A stretch of DNA of 64,000 nucleotides. It comes from Plantago major. Taxonomy: Eukaryota > Streptophyta > Magnoliopsida > Lamiales > Plantaginaceae. Numbering within the stretch: position 1 is the stretch's first letter; each line of letters begins with the position of its first letter. Of this stretch, positions 13,081 through 24,747 are shown in pieces. The stretch spans positions 15,066,566 to 15,130,565 of the forward strand of contig CM048839.1 in assembly GCA_026545765.1 (NCBI GenBank), read 5' to 3'. Made by a program: the position numbers and the translations under genes. A model generated the notes under the pieces. It had not been told where the DNA came from, searched no databases, and saw only the letters and a list, made by a program, of their open reading frames with translations.

Positions 13081-14512
13081 CGATTAATCATGAATTTTTG
13101 TGTATATGATTTAGCTAGATACATAGATCAAGAGAATAGAGATTATGTAAAGCTTGGCTCTGTACAAACAAAGTTCTTTTATTTGCTTATTGCATTGTTC
13201 ATCCATTCTTCATCAGTGTCTCCAGCCCTGAGTTTGAATCCGATGTGATTTGCCCATTTGTAAACTTGCACATTGGGAAACTTTAGGGTACTTCTTTCAA
13301 AGTTTAAAATTCCAAATGGTAAATCACAAAAATTTACACAAAAGTCGAAGCGTTACAAATTTAAAAGGTCACTTTGAAGTTTGAACTATCAATGTGTTTC
13401 AATGAATTAAAAAATCAAGAGTTATCAGATCCTCAAATTCTTCTAGTTAGTCTCAATCGAGATTTTGAACTAAAAATTTATTCGAAATTGGAGCAAGTGA
13501 TATTTAACTATTTATTACTCTATCCGTCACAATCTCAACTTGCAACTTTCATCTATTTATTGTGTCAATCACAACTTCATATACGTTAGTCTCAAAATCC
13601 GTGTCCGAATCACGGGAAGTTGAGTATGAGACGGGAGTATGTAGGTATCTAGTGAAATATTAAAAACTCTATGGTGCATTCGCATAATTTCGTCAAAGTG
13701 GAGGAGGTGTAAATGTAATAGCTTCTGAAACCGCCGTTACATGCGGCAGCTCTTCCATATCAAACGGAGGTCCGGCGAAAACTCACCGGCCCATTCATCC
13801 AACGACACTCGATGATCTAGCCAAGCAGGAAAACGAAACTTCTACTCTCGACCAAATTCGAGGTGATTTTCTCCAACTTTGATTATTCGTCGTTCAATTT
13901 CACTACGTTTTAGTTGCGGCATTTTCTCAGTCACTTGGTGATCATACTTAAAATTTGCATTTAAAATTTAACCGAATCGATAATGACTCTAGTTACTGTA
14001 TCAGAATTGATTTCATGCTGCTTGTGATCAATTGAAATAGATAATTATTATGTGATGAAGATTGAAGAACACTGATGAATAATGCTTGTAGAAGACCTGA
14101 TGGATAAGATCATAAGATGAGGGAATTTACCTTATTGTGAAAGATACAGATAGATTTTGCGAACCTATGAATGCTACGATTTACTCTATCGTTTCTATGT
14201 AGCCTATTTTGCATAGAGGCTATGGCTATATATATAGTGCAGACAGAAGTAACTTTGTGCTTATTTGCTAGGAGTATCATTTTGTGCTTTTCTTCAAAAT
14301 TGCACAGCAGCATAGCTGTTTTCGTGATTCCTAATCGAGTAAGGACCTGCGGTTTCTTGAAATGTTGCTGTACTTTCGCACTTCAATGGCTAGTGAAGGA
14401 TATGGCCACTCGGTTTTCTCTTGTTTTGTTATGTTCAAGCTCCTTTGATGGCCATAATGTGGGGGGGGTTCCGTAACGATGCCTTCATGTGTTGGCTGTA
14501 ACTATGCCAGGA
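13081..14512. other. Spacer between the convergent BT4-like and FH6-like genes
   Basis: It holds the 3' ends of both transcripts. No other gene was recognised; the ORFs at 14171-14476 and 14489-14671 are chance frames in the formin 3' region. A G-run of nine bases lies at about 14461. Confidence 0.55.
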
Positions 14513-17500
14513 TTACATGCTCTCGCCATCAGAACTTGTGTCATGACGTACATTGAATCTATTGAGTACTGGCAGCGATGCAGTTGCAGGTATCCTGAAT
14601 GCCTTTCCTGTACCCACTGTTGTTCGTTCCTGCATCCTCCCTACATCTTTGCAGACGTTGTCGAGTACTGAGAGAAAGTCACGTACAATCATGAAAATCC
14701 GGAAGGGATGAGCCTCCTCTTTTGCAGCATCTCCATGGAAATACTGTGTTGCCTCTTTAACATGCGAGAGGGCTTTCCTTTCTTCAGACTTTACCCTTGA
14801 GATTTCATCAGTAGCTTCCTTGAGAAACTCTTTCATTGAAACATAGAATTTGTCTTGCACCGTTTGCTTCTCATATTGCAAAACAAATCTGAGTTTCTCG
14901 AGTCCCATTTCAAGCTTAGTGACATAGCTACTTAATACATCTGAGTCCATTGCTGCGGCTTTTTTCACATTGCAAAGTTCTTTGCTTAACCCAGAAACAA
15001 CATGCAAACCTTGCTTCTTAAACTCATCTTCTTTGAATTTGATATTCGCATTTGGAATGCTTTCAGTTTCAGGGTTAGAACCTGCTCCTTCTGACCTTAT
15101 AATCTCTTGAACCACAAAGTGAAGTAAGGTTGTCTTACCATCAGTTCCTTTTATATCCACTAATTTTAGCAACGTGTCCAGTTTGAAAGCTTTAGCATGT
15201 CCGCGATTAGTGCCATCATTCATGCGGTTGCCTGTCCTTAGAACGGCTTCAAGGAGTTTAAGGAACAGACGACTATTCTTCAGTTCTTCGCTGGCGTCCT
15301 GTATGTGTGAATCAGCTCATTAGTTCTTGGTATCTCAGGCGAAATAGATTAGCAACTCATACATAGATTACTATGTATGCAGTATGTGTAATCATTTCCC
15401 TAGAAGTTACCAATCTAGTAATATCAGGATCCTGACCAATTGTTTTACCTCTAAGCTTCGGAAAGAGTTTTTCAAGTAATTTACTTCTGTGTCAAAGTTT
15501 GCTCTGTATAGCATTGCCTCCACTCTTTTGAAGGCAAATGGAATATCAAGTATTGACCTGAGGAATCGCTCCGCTGATCCCAACTTGGATATCTCACCAT
15601 CATAATTCTTTAGTTTTATCTCCTCCTCCTTGGTTGGAGCCATCTTGACTAAAGTCTCAAAAAGCTCGGGGCCTAACCCTTCCGGGTTTCCTGCGCCATC
15701 AAGTGAAAATTAGTTACCAGTGATGAGAACTCTGAATTCTTTAGAATTGAATACAGTAATCAAGGAGTAGAATTTTAGGTTTCTAATAACATGATCGACA
15801 ACTAGGATCCCATTTCTTCTCATGCACCACAATGTGAAACTTGAAATATATTCCCTTGTTTATTGTTTGCTTATGGAATATCTGAAGTAATGACACTATA
15901 TGACTTATGGCTGCATTTGTATTGTACGTCTTCATTGATTAAACAAGTTATACCTGGTCCAATGGCATGGTAGGTACTTCCCATGTATGAACACAACCAG
16001 TGCAATTATTTTGCTGTGCATTTAGGCAAATTCCTAGAGCTCCCCTGATAAAGAAGTGATCAAATGACCCATTTCCTAGAGTATCTGATCTTCTAGTATT
16101 GCTTCTCATGTTTGTTACTCTTATTCTTTTGTCAAACAGCTCGGACTTTGATTATGTTATTATACAGCAACATGAACTCTACTTTTTAGGTGCATTTTGA
16201 TCCTCTTGTCTTACTGAGGTAATACTATTTCTTCTGAATGCATGAGAGAAGGCAGACACATACCAAAGAGTGTTAGTTTTGTTGTGAAGCTTTTGCTCAC
16301 GAGCTTTGATTAACTAATCCACTGTGTGGCTTTTACTTCATTATTAATCTCTTCTTGGCTGATAAAGTGATAATGGACCTTAGGTTGGAACTTGGAAGTG
16401 ACTAGAGGTGAATGTGTTGGGTGATGGAAAAACACCTATAGGTCGGAAACTTCTGTAATTAAAATGCAACTAAACATGAAATGCACTTGCTGATCGCAAA
16501 TGCTAGTTTATTCTATATCTTTCTGGTTCTGAATGGAATTCACTTTTAGTAGTGAATGTGAAACTCTTTTAGTCATTTTAGTGTTCCCCCCTAACTCACC
16601 TAAGCAGTAAGCACAGTATCAGGAAGACAACATCCACTACCATCTTTTGGCTAATCCACTTGCCCCATGCTATGAATTTGTTAACTTGGATTAATTTTTA
16701 TCAAAGGAGAGTAAATTTTACATACCATCTAAAAGTGCATCAGTAACCTCATCTGTTGTCACGTTTAATGCCCGCAGTAATATAGCGATATTTTGTGATT
16801 TCTTTGGATCTAGCACTCTGTTCTCCTGCTCCAAAGACGGCATGCCAACCTTCCTAGTTGCTTCTTTAGGAACTGAATTTACAGAATTACATCCAAAAAG
16901 TGTCTCCATTGCATCTTCATTCAACCTGTGCACATAAATTACATGGTTTGTAAATTTAATTCCACTGTCAGTTTGTAAATCAAGAATGTCTTTCACTTAC
17001 TGGAAAGAGCTTGACTTCATTTGGTCCCAGACTGTGGCTTGTTCTGAGTTGGTCCTTACTTTGTCCCAGTGCAGAGGCTTCAGTTTCGGCTTTGATCCAT
17101 CATTTTCCTCTAGGTCAGCTCTTTCTGCTGAACTGCTTCCTCCCGTAGTTCGTGTAACAGGAGTCACCTTTGGGCTCTGACTCTTAGTCTCTGGACTGAT
17201 CACTTGCCTTTTAACTGGTGAAGGAGTATGTGCGTCAAGAGCTCCATCTTTTCTTGATTTTAATAGCTGAGGTGGAGGAGGTGGCGGAGGAGGAGGCAGC
17301 GGTGGAGGCGGAGGTGGTGGCGGTGGGGGTGCAAGTGGAATTTTAGTTATCTGCCGTTCGATACTACTTAACGATCGAAGCCTTGACATATCTGGCGGAG
17401 GAGGTGGTGCGGAAAATTTGGGCTTTGTAGGAGTATATGGCTGCTGCTTAATTGATGGTATCATTACAGGCTTCGTATCCACAGAAGATGCTGTAAAACG

Positions 17501-18340
17501 AGATTTTTTCGAAGTTCGCCTGGAATGGGGTGCGGAGCTAAATAGGGCATTGTCTGGCCTGCTTTGATTTATCTGGCTGATAATATTATTCACATACCCG
17601 TGCCTTGAACCGGGAGATTCATTATTGACCGATGACCCTTGCGGTGTGTAGAAATTGGTATCATTACTCTCATCATCCGATGACGACATTGGTGGTGGTG
17701 AACTAATGCTTGGAGGTGGCAGAGGCTTTGGCAACGGAGGCATAGGCTGAAGGTCAGGACTAGGCCTATAACGGTCAGATCTTTTCCCAGGATTAAGTTT
17801 CTGATATGGCGAGCCATTGGCACCATTCGTCTCACTTGCTGAACTTCTTGCAGATGGCTCCACAGTCCCAATGTAAAGGAAAGTGGATGGTGGCATTGTG
17901 GACTCTTCATTGTTTCTGTTTGAATTACCACCATAAAGCTTCTGAGACTCATCTTGCTGCTTAGCACGACGCTTATACAGATAAAACGCCAACACGGTTA
18001 ACATTCCCAATGCTAGAACGGTCGATACTATTGCAATTGCCAGCTTCTTAATCGGCTTTGACGACGAAGCTGCCTCGGAGTTGGCCACCGATGCACCCTC
18101 GGCCGGTCCTGGCGGGCTTTGCTGATTGACTGCCGGCCCATTTGGGAGTTCATGGAAGAAAGGCTGGTCTGGTTCTAATGTATCAGGGGTGGCAGGTGGT
18201 GGCACTGTCGGTGGTGGTGGGGGCGATGAAGTAGCAGGAAAAAATGGTTGGTGCAGAATTCTCCTGGTGTTTTCCTGACCAATGAAATCTGCTCCTACCA
18301 ATGACAAAATCAAGAAAATAAATATGACATGGGCTTTCAT
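14513..18340 (-). CDS. FH6: Class I formin, FH6-like actin nucleator
   Basis: Four exons join in frame on the minus strand: 18340-17001, 16925-16726, 15690-15449 and 15298-14513, giving 855 aa, typical of plant class I formins. Residues 1-18 form a signal peptide, followed by a short Pro-rich outer region (wall-facing in the family) with LHQPFFPA. A transmembrane helix lies at about 99-122 ([20 protein letters not shown]). The FH1 polyproline tract (about 337-358) would bind profilin, and the FH2 domain runs from about 417 (LKPLHWDKV) through [22 protein letters not shown] and [20 protein letters not shown] to about 815. The protein should sit in the plasma membrane and nucleate actin filaments on the inside. 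The core FH2 motifs look intact. All splice sites are GT-AG. FH6 rather than another class I formin is supported mainly by the neighbouring BT4-like gene. Confidence 0.93.
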
Positions 18341-18560
18341 TGTGTTATTTTCTGGGTAAGTTCTGCTATGTTCTTTTCTTTCACCTTATTCATATCTAGT
18401 AATTGGTTCCTTAATTCCTAGTAGTGACCAAGATTTAGAGAGAGAGAGAGGAAGTGAAAGGCTGTAAAGGAGAAGCTTCTCTCAGCTGCAAGATCTGGAT
18501 GCTTTGGTATGGGAATGATCCCCAGAGGTACTTTTTCCATATAATAATGCTCATTAGGCA
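18341..18560 (-). promoter_or_regulatory. Leader and proximal promoter of the FH6-like gene
   Basis: Upstream of the formin ATG lies a short purine/pyrimidine tract (AG repeats on the plus strand at about 18438-18452, so CT-rich in the transcript), common in plant 5' leaders. No clear TATA box was fixed. Confidence 0.35.
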
Positions 18561-19679
18561 CGTAAATCACACTTTACCGGTCATTTATACCTGGAACTAG
18601 TACTTATTAAGGCATGCTGTTGTGTTGTGTTGTGTTATGTTATGTATCATCCTAATATTATGTTTTAGGCTTGGTGATGAATATTGAATAGTAATGGTAT
18701 AAAAATGTCACAACTCACATGCTGTGTGAATCTAATTAGTGGCTTTTGAAAATAAATGGACCATGATGGCTACTTCTTGGTTGCCTGCTTGGGATAAAAT
18801 TGATAAAAAGGACCACGCTGCTTTAACCTTTATTTTGCACAGAAGAAAAATGTATAATAAATAAAAGAAAAGTGTGTAGTAGTAGTAATAATATTCATCT
18901 TCTGATCTTTGATGAGTAGTAGTGGTGGTGGCGTGGTGGGGCTGTGGCTAGGCACACAAGCCACTGGCTGTTCTTGCTTTTGGTATCTTTGCTAGGGAAA
19001 AGTGGATTGGCAAATCAGATCTAGTCACATTCATTTAATATAGTTTTACTCTATATCAATGTTTCTTGTGTTAGAGCTTTTCTTGCAATTGCATGTTTGT
19101 TATGATGCCATCAACAAGTAACCTAACCTATGCCTTATTATTGGGGGCTGCTCAGATCTCTTAAACGAGAGGATTTAGCGTTAGAGCGCGCACACACACA
19201 CTTGTGTATAAAAAAGTCGGAAAGTTCTTGCCTAACCTTGGTGATTAAGCAAGAGTTTGTACTTTGTAGTAGTAATTTATAATTTACCAAACAGACATCA
19301 GACATTTATTTGATGGAGCATATACTCCAGTCTCCATATGTTCCGATTCTTTTGTGATCTGCCATACATTTCTCAAGGTGTTTGCAGTTTGTAATAACTT
19401 TTAAAAGCTGATTTTTGATGGCATATAATTACCCTGTTGTGGTCCTTTTTTATATTTCAGGAAAAAAAAAAAAGAGCCACGCATATGTTTTGATTCTTTA
19501 TGTGATGTTATACATTTCCCAGGAGGCTTCTAGACTTGTATTACAGTATATATATAATTGAACAATTATTGGAGTTGTTAAATTGAGTACGTAATTTAAG
19601 TTAAATTTGACCCACTTGTAATATATATGTAAATTAGACTTTAATTACAAAAAACAAATATGTTTTATTAATTTTAATT

Positions 19680-19915
19680 CTAAGCCCTAATAAAACTCCA
19701 CCAAAATCAATTCACCATTAAAAAAAACTCAATTTGTCTTCAACAATTAAATTTTAAGCCCTAAATCAACTCCAACGTAATCAATTCATCATTAAACACT
19801 CAATATGTCTTCTCAGATTAAATTCAAATCCCTAATTTATCCACAACAAAATCAGTTCATCATAAAAAAAGAAAATTTATCCACAACAAAATCAGTTCAT
19901 TATAAAAAAAGAAAA
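19680..19915. repeat. Imperfect tandem repeat, CAAAATCAGTTCATCATAAA type
   Basis: About four diverged units of the form TCCACAACAAAATCAGTTCA followed by an A-rich stretch. The last two units (about 19838-19915) are nearly identical and 37-38 bp long; the earlier ones are longer and more diverged (CCACCAAAATCAATTCACC, CCAACGTAATCAATTCATC). Confidence 0.7.
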
Positions 19916-20388
19916 ACAAGAACAACGATAACCAATATTTCATCTTTTTTAATTAAATTGAAACAGATCAATTCATACCATTCCAAAGCCTAATTCAATT
20001 CGAAAAAAGATAATTCATTACAAAAACAACGATAGTACTTAACTTCATATAGTTTTTGTATTATTTATAACTAAATGCCACAATAACACGCGTAGCGTGT
20101 TCGCACGTTCTAAGTAGAAATATAACTTCCAAAAGTTGGTTTTGGACTTTTGGCTCTTTGGTGCTAATTTGATTTTGTCCCTTCACTTGAATTCTTAATA
20201 ATAAATTAAAATAATACTGAAGTAATCAGTCCGTAATCTTTCCATTTTTTCCATTCCAACTTTCCGTAAACGATTATCCAATTCTTTAACTGAAAACCCA
20301 TCATCTCCAATTATTTATTCTTTTAATTACTCACTTTCATACTTTAGTTTTTACCATCCAATTTTTTAGTCCACATTCCTAAAAAATG

Positions 20389-20520
20389 TGTCAAAATAAA
20401 ATGGAAAAGTTTTATAGAAATAGTGTGAGTATTTATAATCTAAAATCAAAGAGTGGTGTCAAAATAAAATAAAAAGTTTTGTAGAAACAGTGTGAGTATT
20501 TATAATCTAAAACCATCTCT
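20389..20520. repeat. Tandem duplication, 68-bp unit
   Basis: GTGTCAAAATAAAAT, AGTTTTATAGAAA and GTGTGAGTATTTATAATCTA occur twice with an offset of about 68 bp and few changes, so this is a fairly recent local duplication. Confidence 0.8.
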
Positions 20521-20836
20521 TTTATTGATTTCAGAAGTGGATTAAAACACTTCTCAAAATGTGTGCAAACACCCCCTTTTAAAAGATAAGATCCTACAGT
20601 AATTTTTCTTTCTGGCGTACTCTTATTTGTTAAGTTGAATCCATGAGATTTTCCAAATTGACAAAAAGATGTGTGAATGGTTCATAATATCACGTACGGT
20701 CTCCACATAATTGATTTGCATAATCACATAGTAATCTAAGTATGATATTTCCTACCGTGTAGAAAAAGTCGTCCTTTTATGATACTTATTCATCAGTGAT
20801 AGTGCAAGCAAGAATGTGTATCAAAAGAGATGGGCA

Positions 20837-21106
20837 GAGTGTTTGTTTATCACTCAAATTGAGTTTGAACCAATTTCGTGTTTGTTTCTCAATTGTGTAC
20901 TGTGTTACTATTCATCAATTCAAAACTCAATTATTTATCATTTCATTCTTACACCTCTCTTATACATTCTTACAAAACCTATTCAAATATCCTACAAAAC
21001 CTATAAATATTACAATTTAACACCAAACACAAAACACAAAACTCAATTCCAATTTAGTTACTATTTATCAATTCAAAATTCAATTCAAATTCAGAAACAA
21101 ACACTC
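20837..21106. mobile_element. AT-rich foldback MITE with GAGTGTTTGTTT ends
   Basis: GAGTGTTTGTTT at 20837 is matched by AAACAAACACTC ending at 21106. Inside, the arms share ACTCAAATT/AATTTGAATT words, and TTACTATTCATCAATTCAAA recurs near the right end. No target duplication was identified, so the superfamily is open. No coding capacity; the chance ORFs across it mean nothing. Confidence 0.55.
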
Positions 21107-21498
21107 AGGGGGCTTTCATTTCCAGATAAAAACTCTATGTATTGATTGATTGAGATAAAAACTGGTAGACTAACAATTACCCTAAATTATCTATCAAAAA
21201 TTACAATTGAAGATGCCATTTACATTGTAATAGTACGGAAGTAAAAAGCCCTATCCAATCGGCTGATAACAAGACGCACAACACGCAAATTGATCCTGAT
21301 CTTCATGACGCTATTGTTGTACTGAGCAGAGTACACAGGTGATTCAGTGTGGCAGGTTCACCAACACCGTGCCTATGCACACCTATTTTCTCTGGGGCGT
21401 AATCGTCTGTGCTAAAGCGTTGTGTTCCTGCAACTTGAGACGAGTTGGATGCGGGAGCGTGCCGAATTGGATTTCCGTTAAATTTTGTTGCTTCTTCT

Positions 21499-22069
21499 TA
21501 GGGGTGTACGCGGGCGGGTGCGGACGGTTTTTTACCAAATATTCAATCGACCCACCTATAGCGGGTGGACAAAATATTGAACAACGGCGGGTGAACAATT
21601 TATCAAACCACGGCGGGTGGGTTGACATTTAAGCAGGTGGATGGCTGGCGGGTTCAACGTATAAAATAAAATGCTATAATATGTTCGAACAAGATAAATA
21701 TAAGTTCCAATACGAAATAAAACACTCCATAAGCAAGTACAATTAACATAAATATGTATAAGTTCTCTGTTGTGTGAAATTGGAATGAGGTCATATACTC
21801 ATATTAATTCTTATTTCTTATATTTACTATATAACTATATAATAAAAAATATATATAATTTACATGGTCGGGTGGGTCGGGTGGGTGGCGGGTGACTTCG
21901 CCCGCACCCACCACCCACCCGCTTCGGGCACCCACCCGCTTCGGGCGGGTGATTAAATTTTCGACCCACGGCGGATATTTTTAAAAATTTTAACCGGCGG
22001 GTACGATTTGCAACGGGCGAATTGGCAGGCGGTGCGAGCGGGTTTTTTTTTTTTTTATGTACAGCCCTA
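21499..22069. mobile_element. hAT-like non-autonomous element, GCGGGTG-rich
   Basis: The left end TAGGGGTGTAC is matched by GTACAGCCCTA at the right end, with one mismatch. Both subterminal regions are packed with GCGGGTGG/CCACCCGC words, as in hAT MITEs with clustered subterminal motifs. The 8-bp flanks (CTTCTTCT and CTTATGTT) agree at only five positions, so the target duplication is poor. The interior is AT-rich and non-coding. Confidence 0.65.
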
Positions 22070-22790
22070 CTTATGTTCTGTTTCTTTAATCTGCCATTGA
22101 TCTTTGCTTTCTTCAATAATGTGGTTGGAGGACAAATTCAACTACTTATTTCAATCAATCTCGTTATCATAGAATTACATTTTATGTAGACACTTATAAT
22201 AATATCTACTTCAATTCATGGCTGTGATTTATAATAAATCCTCAAAACTAGGCTCCCCTGAACGTTGTTTTGCAGTTCTTGGAGCCGTTGAAGCAATCAT
22301 CATATCATACCTGGCATGCATGTTTATATGTTTCCTCTCATCACCATAATTCATTCTTTTAAGCCTGAACTGGATTTTATTGTACTTGTTGGTATAATTG
22401 TAAATTCCAAAATTTATTAATTGGACTAGGCGAAGATCACGTTTAGTTTGATCCACCACCGACTGTTAGCCGTACAGCTAAATAATAGTCAGTGGAGCAG
22501 ACAATCACACGTCAAAGAGCATAACTCAGCCATAATATTAGCTTTTCATTTCCCTCTTTTCTCTTTTGCTTGCCATTTTATTTAGCTACTATTGGATTCT
22601 CAAAAGGAGGACAATATTCCGGCATGGACCTGACCTAGACGTGTAAACAAATCAATCAAGCTGTTTTTTAGCAACTCGTGAGAAAACTTGATGTTCCCAA
22701 ACTTAAATAAAAGGAATGAGGGAAGCCCAATAGAAAAATATTGGAAGGGAAAAAGTTTAAGCTCTTAATTTAAAAGATCGAACTCATGAT

Positions 22791-23616
22791 TAGAGCCGCT
22801 AGTGGGGCCTGTCGTAGACAAGCCGGCCCGGACCGGCCCGTAAAAATGGCAGGCCCGGACCGACCCGTTAATATAGGCCCGTGACCGAATATTTTAATGG
22901 GGCTTTAGGGGCCACTTATTCCATGGCCTGGTCCGGACCACTTAAGCCCGGACCGAAAATCCCGATATATTTATTGAACATATTATGTGATATTTGATAA
23001 GAATCGAAATTTATTAATCGAGCTAACACATTAAAATTGGACTCTAAGAAAACTAATCACACTAATTGGGTTTATACATTACAAGTCCATAGTCCAACTC
23101 CAAAACACATTAAAATTGTTCATTCTATTCTTCCTACTTGCCGTCCCATTCACTCATCAATTCATCATTTACATTTTATTCTTCATCGATTCTTTTTTTC
23201 CTACTTGTCGTCTCTCAGCATTCTTTTATACTTCACATGTTTAATGATTTTGAATTTTGATCAGATGTATGCGAAATGAGCCAAAACAATAGATTACTTA
23301 ACTTTCACCCAATACAGTACATTGCTTATGTATATAATAGTTTTTTTACTTTCATTTATGCATTTAACTAGTAAAGAGTTTGTAATAACATTTTACATGC
23401 CAAGAAAAAATAAGTTCTTTTTTTATTATGTATAAAAAGAGAAATGGAAAAAAAAGAGAGGAAAATTTGTTTTTTTTTGCCCGGACTAGCCCGCTAATGA
23501 GCCCGGCCCGGCCCCAAAATAATGGGGCTAGGGGCTTGGCCGGGCCTACATATATCTCAAAAACCCGGCCCGGCCCCTTAAAAACAAGCCCAGAACCGGC
23601 CCGATTGCCACCTCTA
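22791..23616. mobile_element. hAT-like non-autonomous element, GGCCCGG-rich
   Basis: The left end TAGAGCCGCTAGTGGGGCC pairs loosely with the right end, TAGAGGTGGCAATCGGGCC on the minus strand. The flanks CTCATGAT (22783-22790) and TTCATGAT (23617-23624) match at 7 of 8 positions, fitting a hAT target duplication. Subterminal regions are dense in GGCCCGG and CCGGCCC on both sides of an AT-rich, non-coding middle. Length 826 bp. Confidence 0.78.
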
Positions 23617-24559
23617 TTCATGATCGATTTGTGGACACAAACACGTACTTGATATGGTACAATATCAACTCGAATCGGCTCTTTCAAACCCCTATCCTGC
23701 CCATAGCTTAGGCAGGGACCGCTTCAATTTTGATACATTTTAGCAAATTATTTTCAATTTTCAGTTTCATGCATTTTTTTTTGATTTCTCACCAGATCCG
23801 CTATACGCGATTAATCCAAATGAAGACTTTTTTTTTGAGGCTCTCCCAGAAGTGTTTTTACATCCACAAGGCCGAACCCGAGACTATTTTCCGAATCTCT
23901 TACCACTGCCCAACAACCGTCGGTTGGTTTCATGCATTTCACTATATGATTTACAATAACTTTTATGGAGACACGATCTTCACTCAATAATTGTTTAATT
24001 CTATCTTCATTCCTTCTCTATTATATCCATTACTTTCTTCTCATCCATCTACTATTTTATCAATATTAATTCAATTTCAATTGCAAATTATTAGTGAAAT
24101 TGACGGAGTATAAACTAATTCTTGACATGGAGAATCTCTTGGGAATTTTCTTGGTTTTTCTTCAGGCTGTGTTAATGTAATCCTAAGTCCGATTATGTTA
24201 GAATATTTCACATCATTTGTGAGAAGATCATGTAAACAACATATAAATTGTATAACCTTCTCCCCTTAATAACTTCCCCCCCTAATAATATCTTTTAAGG
24301 GGATGATGACCCAACTTAATAGATTGAATTATATGTTTTCATTTTATATTTTTATTTTTATTGGTGGTTTTGTCCATTTCTTATTACTTGTATGTAAATT
24401 GGTTTTTAATGGCAATACTAATAAATACATAAGCTAAATTTCAAAGATAGAAACAGACTACATAAAATGCATACAAGCCCGATGAAGGAGCAACTGTTAT
24501 GGGATATTGCTTCTTACTGTCACAAAGATTCGAGTAAAAGGAAGAAATTTTATAAAATA

Positions 24560-24745
24560 CTCTCGCCGTCTCGGATTGAACTTTCCGCAGGCAGACACAT
24601 GTTGGGTGAATTAAGTAGATAATAGATTGAATAAAATATGAGAGATAGTGGCGAGGGAAGAAGATAGTGAATACGTAAATAGATTTTTCATAAGGATGTG
24701 AAGTTGAAATTGAAACGTTCAAAAATGTAATTCGGGGCGGGCGAG
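24560..24745. mobile_element. Stowaway-like MITE
   Basis: TA flanks both sides (24558-24559 and 24746-24747). The ends CTCTCGCCGTCTCGGATT and, on the minus strand, CTCGCCCGCCCCGAATTAC are diverged forms of the CTCCCTCCGTCCC ends of Tc1/Mariner-type Stowaway MITEs. The size of 186 bp is typical. GAACTTTCC and its near complement form the next inner arm. Confidence 0.75.
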
Positions 24746-24747
24746 TA

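Larger units (their letters stand above)
18561..20836. other. Intergenic DNA with short tandem repeats
   Basis: No gene was recognised. Two local repeats stand out and are listed separately (19680 and 20389). Poly-A/T runs and short (AC)n or (GTGTT)n stretches (about 18622, 19187) are present. Confidence 0.5.

Noticed and set aside
17590-17967. 125-codon ORF inside formin exon 1 on the same strand
   Set aside because: It is a shifted frame of the Pro/Ser-rich formin coding sequence; the formin frame carries all recognisable domains.
21383-21632. Overlapping ORFs of 80-97 codons on both strands
   Set aside because: They run across the left end of the GCGGGTG-rich hAT-like element and reflect its stop-poor GC-rich repeats.
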